A stretch of 64,000 bases of DNA from Spinacia oleracea (Eukaryota > Streptophyta > Magnoliopsida > Caryophyllales > Amaranthaceae): NCBI RefSeq assembly GCF_020520425.1, contig NC_079487.1, positions 112,688,141 through 112,752,140 of the forward strand, written 5' to 3'. The notes beneath the pieces are model-generated. The model had not been told where the DNA came from. It did no database searches and saw only the letters and a list, made by a program, of their open reading frames with translations. Every line of letters starts with the position of its first letter. Position 1 is the first letter of the stretch. Of this stretch, positions 35,083 to 46,123 are shown one piece after another. Position numbers and translations under genes: made by a program.

Positions 35083-38000
35083 ATGGTATATCTTTCAGAG
35101 TTCAAGAAAGGTGATGACATTCATCTTTCGATTAGAGACGCTGAGGAAGATGATCCAAAAACTGGAACCCATTTTATCATTCAAAGGTCACTTCGGCGCC
35201 CTACTGGCGGCATGAGAGCATCTCTTGATCAGTCAATCTTTCGCAGTGAGATGGCGATCCAAGTGACTCCAGGAACTTCTAGTGATCCCCCTTTTTATGT
35301 TCTCAAAAGCACTCTCCCTGATAGGTATCAACTAGATGCCTTGTCTTCAATGCTTGGTCGTCGTATTCTTTCGGGTTCAGTGGGCTGGAAGTCCAAAAAT
35401 TTAAGGGTCTCTGGCGAGGCATCTTTTCTTCCTGGCTGGTGGGAGTGGACAGAAGATGTATTATCCCGCTTTGGAGACATTCTTCGTGTTTGCTCAGTGT
35501 ACAAGGCAGTTCAGGCTTCTCTTTGTTTATACGATAAAGACCCCAACATTATCCGTGCTTTTTGTGAGAGCTGGAGCCCCACTACAAACACACTCCATAC
35601 CATGACTGGGGAATGGTCCGTTTCTCTATGGGATATTTATAAGCTTGGGGGGTTGCCCATTCTTGGAGGAATATATGATGAGACGATCCCTGATTATCAT
35701 ATGCTTGGAGCGCGAGATGAGAATGGTAATCGACAAATATCTCAAGCTTGCGTAATTCTCTTTACAGTCTATCATCGACTTGCAAAGGATCCTAAGTCAA
35801 AGAAAGGGGTTACCGCTCAGTTATGGATTGACTTTTGGTGCAAAAGGGAAAGGATTCACAAAGTCCCTCTTAAAAGACGAAGGTATACCGAGAGTCGCCC
35901 GAAGGTTACTAACAACCCTGATGTGAACATTGAAGCTCAACCAATATCTTGGTCACAAGAAGAAAATGACTTGTTTGAATCTCTTGGAGTTGTTGGCGCT
36001 AACAGGAGAGCAATCACTTATGTTGGAGCCTTTTTATCGTGCTGGTTGTGTACATTTGTGCTTCCTCAGTCTGAGGACAGGCTGATTAGACCGGGAACCT
36101 TTGAGACTGCTACTCTGATGGCGCGAGGTGAGACGTTTAGTCTTGCGGTGCCTGTGCTTACCAGCATTTACCGTGGTTTAAATAGCATTTCAAGCAATTC
36201 GAAGCCCTCCTATTCCAAGACTTTCTTCCCAGCTCATTATCTCTATGCTTGGCTTGCATATTATTTCAACACTCATCACGATGCTGATCCTGTTCCATTC
36301 GGGCCTTTAATGGTCATATATTCAGGGGCGCAGGGGTCAAAATATTTCAATGACGGTGATGCACGCACTCTTATACATGGTGGGGCGAAAATGAATGTGG
36401 GTTGCATGATGTTGAACAAAAATAGGAATGAGCGTTTGTTTGACGATGGTAACTTAGATAAAGTGAAGTTTAGTTACATGATGGCTCTTCGCTCAAGTTA
36501 TCTTGTTTTGCGCCGTGAATCTCATGATGGTCATTTTTATGTTGAACCATATTCCCCTCATCGATTTGGTAGACAATTCGGTTTTTGTCAAGAGATCACA
36601 GGTGTACTTCGTCGTGGTGTGGACGAGCGAAGTGTAACTTACTATGAGGCATTGAGGTATTGGTCAATCATACTCTTCAAAGACAGTCGATCTCGAGTAT
36701 TCACCCCAAGTCAGTCTCTCAATTGGAAGGAATTGGTGACACCTGAGTTCAAAAAGGTGTGGCCTACAATAAGTATAGGCGATTTGAGAAAAGGTGTTGA
36801 TGTTCTTTGTTCGGGTGCAGTGTCTGACACGTCCAAGCCTAAACAATGTCAAGGTAACGAGAAAGGGGTACTTCGTCAAAGAAGTGATGTCATGCATCCG
36901 GAGGGGACTGACGACAGTCGTAAACGACGTTCTTCCAGAATAGACAGTGCTCAACGCCCGTTGATTGGACTTGACAACAATGATAAGACTGCTAGCGATG
37001 CCGAGTCTGATGTCGACTTCAAACACAGACGAAGGGTAAGACAAAACTCTGATGACTTAAGTATGGACGTCGACGACTTGGGCGCTGATAGGTTTTTCTT
37101 GGACGTTCCCGAATCATCCGTTGTACCATCCAACCTTGAAATAGTGAGTACTTCTTATTTACTTACTGTCATATTTTTCCTTAACATTTCTGTCTAGCAT
37201 ATCTTGTAAAGAAAGTAACACCCTATCAACCAAACAAAATAATCGTCCCTCAATTTATTTATTTTTAACTTGCAGGACGGTGATCTCGACTTCGAAGTTG
37301 ATATAGGGAATACTGCGACTGACTATCTGTTTGCACAGGGTGACGACCCGTTTCTCCCTAGATCAACTCCTGGAAAAGGGAAAGGGTTGACTGTCATAAA
37401 GGACTTGGCTCCCCTAGGCTCGGCGCAGATGAATTCGAATGTCAACTTATCATCTTCCCCCAAAAGTCAACAATCAGTCGACGGCCCTAACTCTCTTGAA
37501 GTTGCTTCTAAGGCTTTGGGCGTTCGACCTTCTCCCGTGAATGTCTCTAATCATGTATCGAAGACTGTTCATACCCATGCCATGTCTGTTAGTTCTTTTC
37601 GTCCGGGTCCAAATTCTTCTACTATCTTCAATAATGCAGTAAAACTGATAGGTGCAGAATATTTACGCCTATTGCAGAGCACACCCTTTCTCGAGGTTAC
37701 CCAAAGATATGAAGAAGCTTCCATGGTGTATAAGGGAATCCAACAACTTAGAGGTGATCCAAGTTTGTTGAAACGCAAGGTAGACTCCTATGTTTGGTCT
37801 GTCAAGTCTTATCTTGCGTTGGAAGAGGCTGCAGCGAAGCGACAGAGATCTGACCAGGTGGAGCGTGAGATACACGCCCAAGCTGAGGTGATTAGACAAG
37901 TCGAGTCTGACTTTGCCGAGGCACGGGAAAGGCAGAAACAGCTGGAGGAACAGGATGTCGCGATCACGAAGAAGATAAACAGTCTTGAAGTTGAATTGAA

Positions 38001-38220
38001 GGAAGCTCGTGAGATCAAGAGTTACTTGGTAGGTGACTTGGCGACTAGTGGTACATCTTTGGCATCTCTTGAGGATCAAGTAAAGGTTGCGAAGCAAAGT
38101 CTTGACGAATTGGAATCAACGCCTTTTGTGAGTGCCGAAGAGATCTCTCAACTCGAAGAACAGAAGACGCACCTACAAGAGCTTCAATCCATGATTAAGC
38201 CCTATGAGTGGATGGAGTGA
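35083..38220 (+). CDS. Plant mobile domain protein with coiled-coil tail, antisense in Tat element
   Basis: Two exons, 35083-37143 and 37276-38220, join in phase 0 over a 132-bp GT-AG intron (GTGAGT ... ACTTGCAG) to give 1001 residues. The ATG lies two bases after a second acceptor (CATTGCAG|GA), so at least one 5' intron is likely. Residues ~170-205 read GEWSVSLWDIYKLGGLPI and YDETIP, and the block to ~580 has the layout of the plant mobile domain (PMD, PF10536, family of MAIN/MAIL1). KRRRY and KRRSSR look like nuclear localisation signals. Residues ~866-975 form a long coiled coil. PMD proteins act in the nucleus in silencing and genome stability; some travel with transposons. Extra antisense frames of this kind are known in Tat-type elements. 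Its role here is unknown. Confidence 0.85.
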
Positions 38221-38322
38221 AGGCGTATCTTTTTTTTTATTTGCTTTCCTTTCTTTTTTGTCTGATGTATTGTCTAAATACTTGTCATTACTCATACTTA
38301 TCACATGAACATATTTTGTTTA

Positions 38323-38430
38323 TTATTTTGCCGTTCACAGTTTTAGACTCTTGCGGGCCAGGAGTGTAGTAATGAATAATTATTTTGCCGTTCACAGTTT
38401 AGACTCTTGCGGGCCAGGAGTGTAGTAATG
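38323..38430 (+). repeat. Direct duplication of ~52 bp after the PMD gene
   Basis: Two copies of a segment with TTTTGCCGTTCACAG and GGGCCAGGAGTGTAGTAATG (38323-38374 and 38380-38430) lie 100-210 bp after the stop codon, in the probable 3' UTR. Two T-rich stretches follow up to 38640. Confidence 0.9.
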
Positions 38431-38642
38431 TTTGTGATTTTTTTTTTGGTGTGTCTGCACTTGAATAGTTTTTTTTTTTTGTTACTCAAGCTGCCTACGT
38501 ACTTGCAAAATAATTGATGATTTACTTTACAAGATCAAGCCAACGTAGTTCAACACCCATCTCTTTTTTTTTCTTTTTTTTTTTGTTTCTTTTGGGCGAG
38601 CAGTTTATCCTCTTACTTAGGAGTTTACAAAGATTCCACTTT

Positions 38643-41600
38643 TCATGAGTAGTACCGCTTTAGAAACTTGCCGTTGATAGGCCCCACGCGTAGTCCTTCT
38701 GCGTCAACGATTTTGTAAGCCCCATTAGTGTATACCTCTTGCACAACATATGGACCATCCCATTTTGAAGTGAATTTACTTCCAGTCTTACGTGAAGTAA
38801 TGATAGGTCGTCTCACTGCTAGAACTATGTCCCCCACTTGAAAAGAGCGAGGTCGAACTTTCTTGTTGAATGCGCGTGACAGACGAGCCTGATAGCATTC
38901 CGATTTCTGTTGTGCCTGCAGTCTTTTCTCGTCAAGTGCCTCTAACTCTGCTAGACGAAGTTTGTCATTATCATCATTAGTCAACCCTTCTTGAATAGCT
39001 ACTCGCAATGATGGAATTTGAAGTTCCAAAGGCAAAATAGATTCGACACCATACACCAAAGCGTATGGGGTTGATTGTGTTGCTGTTTTGTATGACGTCC
39101 TGTAAGCCCAAAGAGCTTCCCCTATCCTTTCATGCCAGTCGCGTTTTGATTTTGAAACAACTTTGCTCAACAATTTACAAAGTTTTTTATTGAAGGCTTC
39201 CGCTAGGCCATTTGCAGGAGCGTTGTACATGGACGATTTATGCTGCGTGAATTTAAACTTCTCACAAAGACTTGTCATCAATGTGTTGAAGAATGGCTTC
39301 CCATTGTCAGTGATGATCCGTCGAGGTATACCGTACCTGTAAATGATGTGGGTACGAATGAAGTCGACGACATTTTCTTTCTTGACCTCGCGAAGAGGAA
39401 TGGCCTCCGCCCACTTAGAGAAATAATCAGTTGCTGCTAAGATATATGCTTGACCCGCAGACGACTTTGGTGTAATTGGACCAACCACGTCAAGTCCCCA
39501 TGCTTCAAAAGGCCAAGATGAGACCGTAGGGTGCAATGGTTCTGGAGGCTGGTGGATGAAATTAGCATGAAACTGACAAGCTTCACATTTCTTCGCGTAG
39601 TCCATGCTATCTTGCACCATTGTTGGCCAATAATAGCCCATTGTTTTAAGGCAATCATACAATTTAGGACCTGATTGATGTGCACCACAAATTCCAGCGT
39701 GAGCCTCTTCCATGGCTTTCATTGTTTCCTCGTCTCCGATGCATCTCGACCATGAGTGGTTGAAAGATCGTCGAAACAAAGTTCCATTAAAAAGTATAAA
39801 TCGAGGGGCTCGACGACGAATCTCCATTCTATTCCTTGGGTCACTAGGCAATTTTTGATGACTTAGATAGTCAACAATTGGTTGACGCCAATCTTCTTGG
39901 TCAACTTGATGAACAGTGATCATGTCGACTTCCTCATATTCCTCATCTTCAATTTCGTCTATGTCTGACGCAACGACCCAACGGTTACAAACCGGTACTG
40001 ACATGGTTTCTTCTGCCCCCAGTGCCAAAGTGGCTGCAAGCCCTGCAAGTGCGTCAGCCATTTTGTTGGCACTCCTTGGGACATGATTTAACTTAACAGT
40101 GTCAAGCTTCTCAAGCAATTTTGTTGCATGTCTGTGATGAGGAATTAAATCCTCTTTCTTGACTTCATATTCTCCTAAGAGTTGGCTAATCACTAGCTGT
40201 GAGTCTCCGTAAATATCCAAGTCCTTTAATCCTAGTCCCACAGCCATTTGGAGGCCTAGAATGAGGGCTTGGTATTCGGCCATATTATTTGAGCATAACT
40301 GAGTTAACACAAACGAGTAAGTCAGAACATGCTTTTCTGGAGACAAAAAGACAACCCCAGCTCCCGCGCCATCTTGACGAGCAGCCCCGTCAAAATACAT
40401 TTCCCAAGGTGGGAGTACGTCAATATAGAACACATCCTCCCCAGGCAAATCAACAGAAAGCTCCCATTCAGGTGGCACTGGATGATCTGCAAAGAAATCT
40501 GCTATTGCTTGACCTTTGACCGATTTTTGCGGCACGTACACAATGTCATATTGTTTTATGAGTACAACCCATTTAGCAAGTCGTCCTGAGAGAACTGGTC
40601 TTGAAAGGATATACTTGATTGGGTCAGCTTTTGAGATGACATGGACTGTATGAGCCTGCATGTAATGCTTTAACTTTTGGATGGCAAAAACCAAAGCAAG
40701 ACAAATTTTTTCAATGGGTGAGTAGTTCAATTCAGCACCCACCAAAGTCCGACTCAGGTAGTAAAGAGCCGTCTCTTTGCGATCCTCTATTTCTTGAGCG
40801 CACATTGCCCCCAACGACCGCTCTTGTGCAGCAATGTAAAGGATAAGAGGTTTTCCTTTGACTGGTGCCCCCAACACTGGTGGAGAAGACAAATACTTTT
40901 TTATGCTTTCGAATGCCTTTCGACACGAGTCATCCCAGTCGAACGAAGTATCTTTTTTCATGAGATGGTTGAATGGGTGACATCTCCCAGCAAGGTTGGA
41001 GATGAACCTTCGAATGTATGCCAAACGCCCCTGAAGACCACGAAGTTCTTTAAGGTTTCGAGGTTCGGGCATTTCTTGGATTGCCTTAATCTTTGTCTGA
41101 TCAATTTCGATACCCCTATGCCTGACAATGAAACCTAGAAATTTTCCAGATGTGACACCGAATGCGCATTTAAGGGGATTCATTTTTAGTTGACATTTTC
41201 GTAATCTTTCAAAGACTTTGCGGAGATCAGACAAATGACTCTCCCTCTTTTTGGACTTGACTACTAAGTCATCAACGTAGCATTCCACTATCTTGTGCAT
41301 CATGTCTTCAAAAATTTTCTGCATCGCACGTTGATACGTGGCTCCTGCGTTCTTCAATCCAAAGGGCATGACTTTATAGCAAAATATCCCTTTCGGTGTG
41401 CGGAACGCTGTCGCTTCTTGATCTTCGGGAGCCATGCAGATTTGATTGTATCCGGCTGTACAGTCCATGAAAGACAATGCTTCATGACCAGTCGTAGCAT
41501 CTATCATTATTTCCGTGACTGGTAGCGGGAAATCGTCTTTCGGGCATGCTTCGTTCAAGTCACGAAAGTCCACACAAACCCGTAATTGTCCATTTTTCTT

Positions 41601-42308
41601 TCTCACGGGGACTACATTTGCTATCCATGTGGGGTATTTGACTTCACGAATAAAGTCTGCACCAATAAGTTTGTTTACCTCGGATTCAATTTCAGGGATC
41701 AACTCCGGTCTAAAACGTCTTTGAGATTGTTTCTTTGGACTAACACCCTTTTTTATCGCCAAGCGATGGACAGCAATTCTCGGGTCGAGACCAGGCATTT
41801 CTTTATAGCTCCAAGCAAAGACGTCTTTAAACTCTGAGAGTAATTCAGCATACTCATGTTCTTCCTCTTGAGTGAGAAGAGAGCTAACATACACAGGACG
41901 TGGTTCTTCAAGAGTTCCAAGGTTTAACTCTTTTAGTTCGTCCACAGTCGTCTGCCCCCCATCTTCAAGTATTTTGGGAGCCACCTCGGTCTCTATTTCT
42001 TCATCAGAATTTGAGACTTCTTGCGCTGTCACATGATTAGAGGAAACAAACTCTCGGTCGTCCTCCGCAAAATTATCAAATGACTTCTCCTGATTGGTAA
42101 ACACCACAGTACGAACCCATGCTTTAAGAGGTTGTTGTTCGGTGATGTCTATGTCTTGAGTACGTTTCATGCGGGAGGGAACCACACTTCTTGCGTCATC
42201 ACTTTCCTTTGCGTCGTCTTTTTTTTCTTGCATCATCATTTCTCTTCCTGATGCGACTAAGTGCCGAACGTCTTGGTTGGTCGTCAGGCATGGATGACAC
42301 GCCGACAC
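38643..42308 (-). CDS. Tat pol: RT, RNase H, second RNase H, integrase
   Basis: 1221 codons without a break. RT motifs are CVDFRDLNEACPKDDFPLP (~245-263), FMDCTAGYNQI and the catalytic YVDD (344-347). The first RNase H follows the RT. A second, archaeal-type RNase H begins near residue 633 (MYFDGAARQDGAGAG, NNMAEYQAL, GDSQLV). The integrase (~860-1130) has an HHCC region, DVVGP, TDNG and a glutamate in NGLAEAFNK. The first codon is GTG, so translation does not begin here. The frame is open up to 42359 and overlaps the end of gag-protease by 23 nt in the +1 phase. A +1 shift or splicing must supply it. Frame integrity and near-identical LTRs suggest recent activity. Confidence 0.93.
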   Translation of the reverse strand: MSACHPCLTTNQDVRHLVASGREMMMQEKKDDAKESDDARSVVPSRMKRTQDIDITEQQPLKAWVRTVVFTNQEKSFDNFAEDDREFVSSNHVTAQEVSNSDEEIETEVAPKILEDGGQTTVDELKELNLGTLEEPRPVYVSSLLTQEEEHEYAELLSEFKDVFAWSYKEMPGLDPRIAVHRLAIKKGVSPKKQSQRRFRPELIPEIESEVNKLIGADFIREVKYPTWIANVVPVRKKNGQLRVCVDFRDLNEACPKDDFPLPVTEIMIDATTGHEALSFMDCTAGYNQICMAPEDQEATAFRTPKGIFCYKVMPFGLKNAGATYQRAMQKIFEDMMHKIVECYVDDLVVKSKKRESHLSDLRKVFERLRKCQLKMNPLKCAFGVTSGKFLGFIVRHRGIEIDQTKIKAIQEMPEPRNLKELRGLQGRLAYIRRFISNLAGRCHPFNHLMKKDTSFDWDDSCRKAFESIKKYLSSPPVLGAPVKGKPLILYIAAQERSLGAMCAQEIEDRKETALYYLSRTLVGAELNYSPIEKICLALVFAIQKLKHYMQAHTVHVISKADPIKYILSRPVLSGRLAKWVVLIKQYDIVYVPQKSVKGQAIADFFADHPVPPEWELSVDLPGEDVFYIDVLPPWEMYFDGAARQDGAGAGVVFLSPEKHVLTYSFVLTQLCSNNMAEYQALILGLQMAVGLGLKDLDIYGDSQLVISQLLGEYEVKKEDLIPHHRHATKLLEKLDTVKLNHVPRSANKMADALAGLAATLALGAEETMSVPVCNRWVVASDIDEIEDEEYEEVDMITVHQVDQEDWRQPIVDYLSHQKLPSDPRNRMEIRRRAPRFILFNGTLFRRSFNHSWSRCIGDEETMKAMEEAHAGICGAHQSGPKLYDCLKTMGYYWPTMVQDSMDYAKKCEACQFHANFIHQPPEPLHPTVSSWPFEAWGLDVVGPITPKSSAGQAYILAATDYFSKWAEAIPLREVKKENVVDFIRTHIIYRYGIPRRIITDNGKPFFNTLMTSLCEKFKFTQHKSSMYNAPANGLAEAFNKKLCKLLSKVVSKSKRDWHERIGEALWAYRTSYKTATQSTPYALVYGVESILPLELQIPSLRVAIQEGLTNDDNDKLRLAELEALDEKRLQAQQKSECYQARLSRAFNKKVRPRSFQVGDIVLAVRRPIITSRKTGSKFTSKWDGPYVVQEVYTNGAYKIVDAEGLRVGPINGKFLKRYYS

Positions 42309-42336
42309 GACTAAAGACGGATCCTTTCCTCTTTGT

Positions 42337-45300
42337 CTAAGGACTTGATGATATCTTCCTCATACTATCATGTTCACCAAGCCTGTCAAACACAGATGCC
42401 TGGTTCTTAGTTGCAGGTGGACACAGTCGATCAAAAACAGAAGTCTTTTCTGGCCGACCATCACTTTCAACTTTACTTTCTTCAACCTCTTCTGCAGTTA
42501 TATACTGTGAAGATGAGGTATTCACTTTTCGCCATATCGAGATTTTGACTGGTGTAGGGCGTTTAAATCCTACCCCCGTCTTGGATTCTTGAAACCCGTC
42601 ACCGTACTCCAGAAGTTTCTTTTGTGTGTCATTGAGACCATGAGGTTTAGCATCAATGACTTTACCCATAGGTGTTGGATTTTCAAAATCATATCCCGAC
42701 TTCGCCAGGAGCTTATATGCATTCGGGTCAAACTTTTCTTTGTTTAGCTCCTTGACTCCTGAAGGTTCTTCAACTGTAGGCGACTTGATGATTCGATTCT
42801 TTTTACCCTTAGCCAGGGGAAAGATTGTTTTACTCTTCAAGTCTTGGAGAGCGACTTCATCAACTTTCTTCTCCACCTTTCCCTCAATTTTAGAGTCCTG
42901 GCATTCCTCAAATGGTGATTCTCCTTCTTTGCGTTGCGACTTTGGGATGTACCGCAGGATAGGGGCGGTCGACGACGCTTTTGCCTTTTGGGTGGGTTGA
43001 GTGACAACCTCTTTAGTCACCTTTTCCTTCTGAATTTCTATCCTCTGAATCGGCGGCTCCTTAGGGATTAAGGATGAATCAACTTTCTTCTTATCATCCT
43101 TCTTGCCTGTAGAGAGGATTTGAGATGGCAGTATCTCACTTGACGCCCCTTCATCTTCAAAAATTTTTGCGTCAGCGAAGTAGGAATCGGCCTTGGCGAA
43201 AGGTTTGACATCCCCATTGATTTTCTTTTCACCTCCACGATAGTATTTGAGACATTGGTGGAGGGTCGAAGCGACGACACCATTTTCATGAAGCCAAGGG
43301 CGTCCAAGTAACATCTTGTAAGACGTTTTTGTGTCAATCACGTGGAAAAGGGTAGATGATGTCAACTCCCCCATGGTGAGTTCGAGGCGTATTATGCCTA
43401 TTGCCCTCTGGCTGTCAAGGTTAAATCCTTGAATGACGATCCGACTGGTTGACAATTCATTTGTTTTTATCCCTAAATCAATCATTGTGGATTTTGGCAT
43501 GATGTTGACAGCGGATCCACCGTCGACCAAGATACGACCAACTTTTTGTTCACGAATATAGCCAGACACAAACAAAGGTCGATTGTGGGGCTTTGACCCC
43601 ATGAGCAAATCATCATCTGTAAAGGCTAAAGCTGTATTACAGGACAAACATTTGGCCGAATTTTCCGCAGGATCCCCAGCATCCTTTACCTTGTCAACAT
43701 ATAATTCCGGGTGTTGGAGGGCAAGGGCCACCTGTTGACACATTTCCTTAGGCAAATGGAAAATTTGCTTCCAGCCCATACGTGATGGCAACGCTTCTAA
43801 GATAGCGGCAACTTTTGAATCTACCACTGGTTCAGAATGTGGTGAGGTCAATTTTATGGACGTCGCTTCTTCACCGACTAGTTCCTCCTCACCCTCAATG
43901 AATGAGACTGTATTGACAGTCACTGCAGTAAAGTAATCTTCTGGAAAAAATTCTTCCAAAGTTACAGGATCCAAAGGCTCCTGTTCAAGCATATCGATAG
44001 GGAGCACAGTCTGTTTGTTAGCACCCCTAAACTTCTTTTTTCCTTTCGAGCGCTTGTCGCTCTTTTTCTTTTGTGGTTTCTTCTTGTGACGAGGGGGTTG
44101 CGGTTGTGGCCTGTGTACTTGTTTTCTCGGCCTTTTCCTTGTGACGACCGTCCACCCTCCGTCATCCTCCTCGTGTTCAACTGGCAACACATCATCATGT
44201 TGAACTGCTGGTCTGATCACGTAGACAATTACTGGCTCTAAACTTCCAAATTGTAGGGTTTGAGCCTGCAGAAGTGATTCACAAACTACTGAAGCGTGAT
44301 TAGTTGTAACCGCCTCATCAAGATCAAGTACAATCTTCCCATCTTTAGCAAGTTGCATAATCTTCTCCTTAAGAGTTATGCATTTTTCGATAGGATGACT
44401 CACCAGCCTATGATATGGGCAGTATTTAGGATCGGAAGTTCTTCCCATTTGTTCAGGTCGCTTGGACTCGGGAAGTTCTATGACTTTATTTTTAAGCAAG
44501 TCATCCAACATGCCAGGCAAGTCGGAGTCTGGGAAGGGGTACTTCTTAGCCTGCAACTCTTTCAAGGTAGGCTTGTCACTCTTGACAAATCTGGAAGATG
44601 AGGCTTTGTATTCCTCCTTTGCCTTTCCTGAAATCTTGATAGGCGCTGAACTAGTAGTTACTGACATGGTCTCCTTAGTCAGACTCTTGAAAGGTTTCTC
44701 AACCTTAGTGTATTCCTTCTTCTCTTTCTTTGCTTCCGAAGAAGTCCCCTTTTTCTTGTTTTTCAGGGAGATCTCCATATCATGAGCCCTCGTTGCCAGC
44801 TCTTGAAATGATCTCGGCCTTATACCCTGTAAGATATAAAGAAGATCCCAGTCCATTCCATTGATGCACATTTCTACAGCAGAAGTTTCAGTCAGACGAT
44901 CTTTGCATTCCAGACTCAACGCGCGCCAACGATTGATGTACTCAAGGACCGGCTCATCCTTCCATTGTTCAGTTTGCGTTAGCTCTGTCATGCTAACTAC
45001 GCGTTGAGTGCTAAAGAACCTTTTGTAAAACTCCGTCTCCATTTGATCCCAACTATCAATGGATTGCGCGGGCAGACCAGTGTACCAATCAAAGGCAGTC
45101 CCTTTGAGAGAACGGACAAATTGCTTAATGAGCAAATCGTCTGTTGTACCGCCATTGTTACACGTCTCTATGAAGTGTGCGACATGCTGCTTGGGATTAC
45201 CCTTCCCATCAAATTGGTTGAATTTTGGTGGATGGTAACCTGTTGCCATCCGCAGCTTGTCAATTCTCTTCGTATAAGGTTTGACGTAACGCTGATTGCC

Positions 45301-46074
45301 GTGAGAGCCTCCTCCCAGTTCACTTTTGATAGCTTTGGCTACCATGTCTTGTATTTTTTTGGCATTGACTTTGACAGAGCCACCTGAATGACTACTAGAG
45401 TCAGAGCTATCACCATCACTCTCAGAACTCCCGTGACTTGAAGGGGTGTTTGTAGGACGTTTGTTAAGCTTCTTAGTTAGATGCTTGATTTTAGCATCTT
45501 TTTCTTCTCCATCTGCCTTTAGCCGTTCGAGAAGAACCCTCATCTCAGCAAGTTGATCCTCCACAGTTTTCGCATTAATCACCATTACAGACGCAGTATC
45601 TGCATGTGAGAACTCAAAGGGGTCTTCGGAACCAGGTACCTCTTCGAATGTCGCAGTTGGAGAAACACTACCAGTTTCAGAGTTTTTCTCTCCGTCATAA
45701 AATTCGAAGAGTGGGCTATTGTGGATGACCATCTTGTCATAAGCTCCAAGAAAGTTTTGCTTCAGTTTAAGAGAAGCAACAGGATGTTGTTCCAGTTCAG
45801 CTGGAAATGAACCGAATACACGGACTTCATGTGAACTTTGAGAGGAAGGTGTGACAAACACCTTAGGAACTGAGGGAAAAGCATGGTGTTTGCGCGCCTT
45901 GGTAGGAACGCATGCAGTTTGCAGATCTGCTACAGCAGAGGCAGTATTCTTCTTCCGCATTCCTCTCGTAATGATACCAGTGTTCTGGAACATTGCAGCC
46001 AATGCTGCAGCTCGCTCCTGAACTGTGACAGATGTCGCGCCAGCGGGTTGAGAGCCAATTTTCTTTGGATCCAT
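42337..46074 (-). CDS. Tat gag-protease
   Basis: 1245 residues from MDPKKIGSQPAG, the first ATG in a frame that is open far upstream into the LTR. Residues ~290-425 form a Retrotrans_gag domain (FNQFDGKGNPKQHVAHFIE, SWDQMETEFYKRFF). Near 551 lies a zinc-knuckle variant C-x2-H-x4-H-x4-C (CPYHRLVSHPIEKC), where the second cysteine is histidine. Near 848 the protease motif ILVDGGSAVNIMP has DGG rather than DSG/DTG, usual in the Tat lineage. Lysine-rich linkers (KKKPQKKKSDKRSKGKKK) lie between. It ends at TAG (42337-42339), preceded by CCT, in a 23-nt overlap with the pol frame. It would form the particle and mature the polyprotein. Confidence 0.92.
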   Translation of the reverse strand: MDPKKIGSQPAGATSVTVQERAAALAAMFQNTGIITRGMRKKNTASAVADLQTACVPTKARKHHAFPSVPKVFVTPSSQSSHEVRVFGSFPAELEQHPVASLKLKQNFLGAYDKMVIHNSPLFEFYDGEKNSETGSVSPTATFEEVPGSEDPFEFSHADTASVMVINAKTVEDQLAEMRVLLERLKADGEEKDAKIKHLTKKLNKRPTNTPSSHGSSESDGDSSDSSSHSGGSVKVNAKKIQDMVAKAIKSELGGGSHGNQRYVKPYTKRIDKLRMATGYHPPKFNQFDGKGNPKQHVAHFIETCNNGGTTDDLLIKQFVRSLKGTAFDWYTGLPAQSIDSWDQMETEFYKRFFSTQRVVSMTELTQTEQWKDEPVLEYINRWRALSLECKDRLTETSAVEMCINGMDWDLLYILQGIRPRSFQELATRAHDMEISLKNKKKGTSSEAKKEKKEYTKVEKPFKSLTKETMSVTTSSAPIKISGKAKEEYKASSSRFVKSDKPTLKELQAKKYPFPDSDLPGMLDDLLKNKVIELPESKRPEQMGRTSDPKYCPYHRLVSHPIEKCITLKEKIMQLAKDGKIVLDLDEAVTTNHASVVCESLLQAQTLQFGSLEPVIVYVIRPAVQHDDVLPVEHEEDDGGWTVVTRKRPRKQVHRPQPQPPRHKKKPQKKKSDKRSKGKKKFRGANKQTVLPIDMLEQEPLDPVTLEEFFPEDYFTAVTVNTVSFIEGEEELVGEEATSIKLTSPHSEPVVDSKVAAILEALPSRMGWKQIFHLPKEMCQQVALALQHPELYVDKVKDAGDPAENSAKCLSCNTALAFTDDDLLMGSKPHNRPLFVSGYIREQKVGRILVDGGSAVNIMPKSTMIDLGIKTNELSTSRIVIQGFNLDSQRAIGIIRLELTMGELTSSTLFHVIDTKTSYKMLLGRPWLHENGVVASTLHQCLKYYRGGEKKINGDVKPFAKADSYFADAKIFEDEGASSEILPSQILSTGKKDDKKKVDSSLIPKEPPIQRIEIQKEKVTKEVVTQPTQKAKASSTAPILRYIPKSQRKEGESPFEECQDSKIEGKVEKKVDEVALQDLKSKTIFPLAKGKKNRIIKSPTVEEPSGVKELNKEKFDPNAYKLLAKSGYDFENPTPMGKVIDAKPHGLNDTQKKLLEYGDGFQESKTGVGFKRPTPVKISIWRKVNTSSSQYITAEEVEESKVESDGRPEKTSVFDRLCPPATKNQASVFDRLGEHDSMRKISSSP

Positions 46075-46100
46075 GGAAACAGAGATGAGAGGCAGAGAAT

Positions 46101-46118
46101 GTCCCACCGAGCGTGCCA
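46101..46118 (-). promoter_or_regulatory. Putative primer binding site of the Tat element
   Basis: On the minus strand TGGCACGCTCGGTGGGAC begins a few bases after the 5' LTR. The primer tRNA is not identified. Confidence 0.6.
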
Positions 46119-46123
46119 AAATT

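Noticed and set aside
34649-35215. 188-codon frame over the 126-bp repeats continuing into the PMD region
   Set aside because: It leaves the repeats into a probable intron and then overlaps the PMD exon in the wrong phase; kept only as an observation on the repeats.
36664-37044. 126-codon reverse frame
   Set aside because: Shadow of the PMD coding exon.
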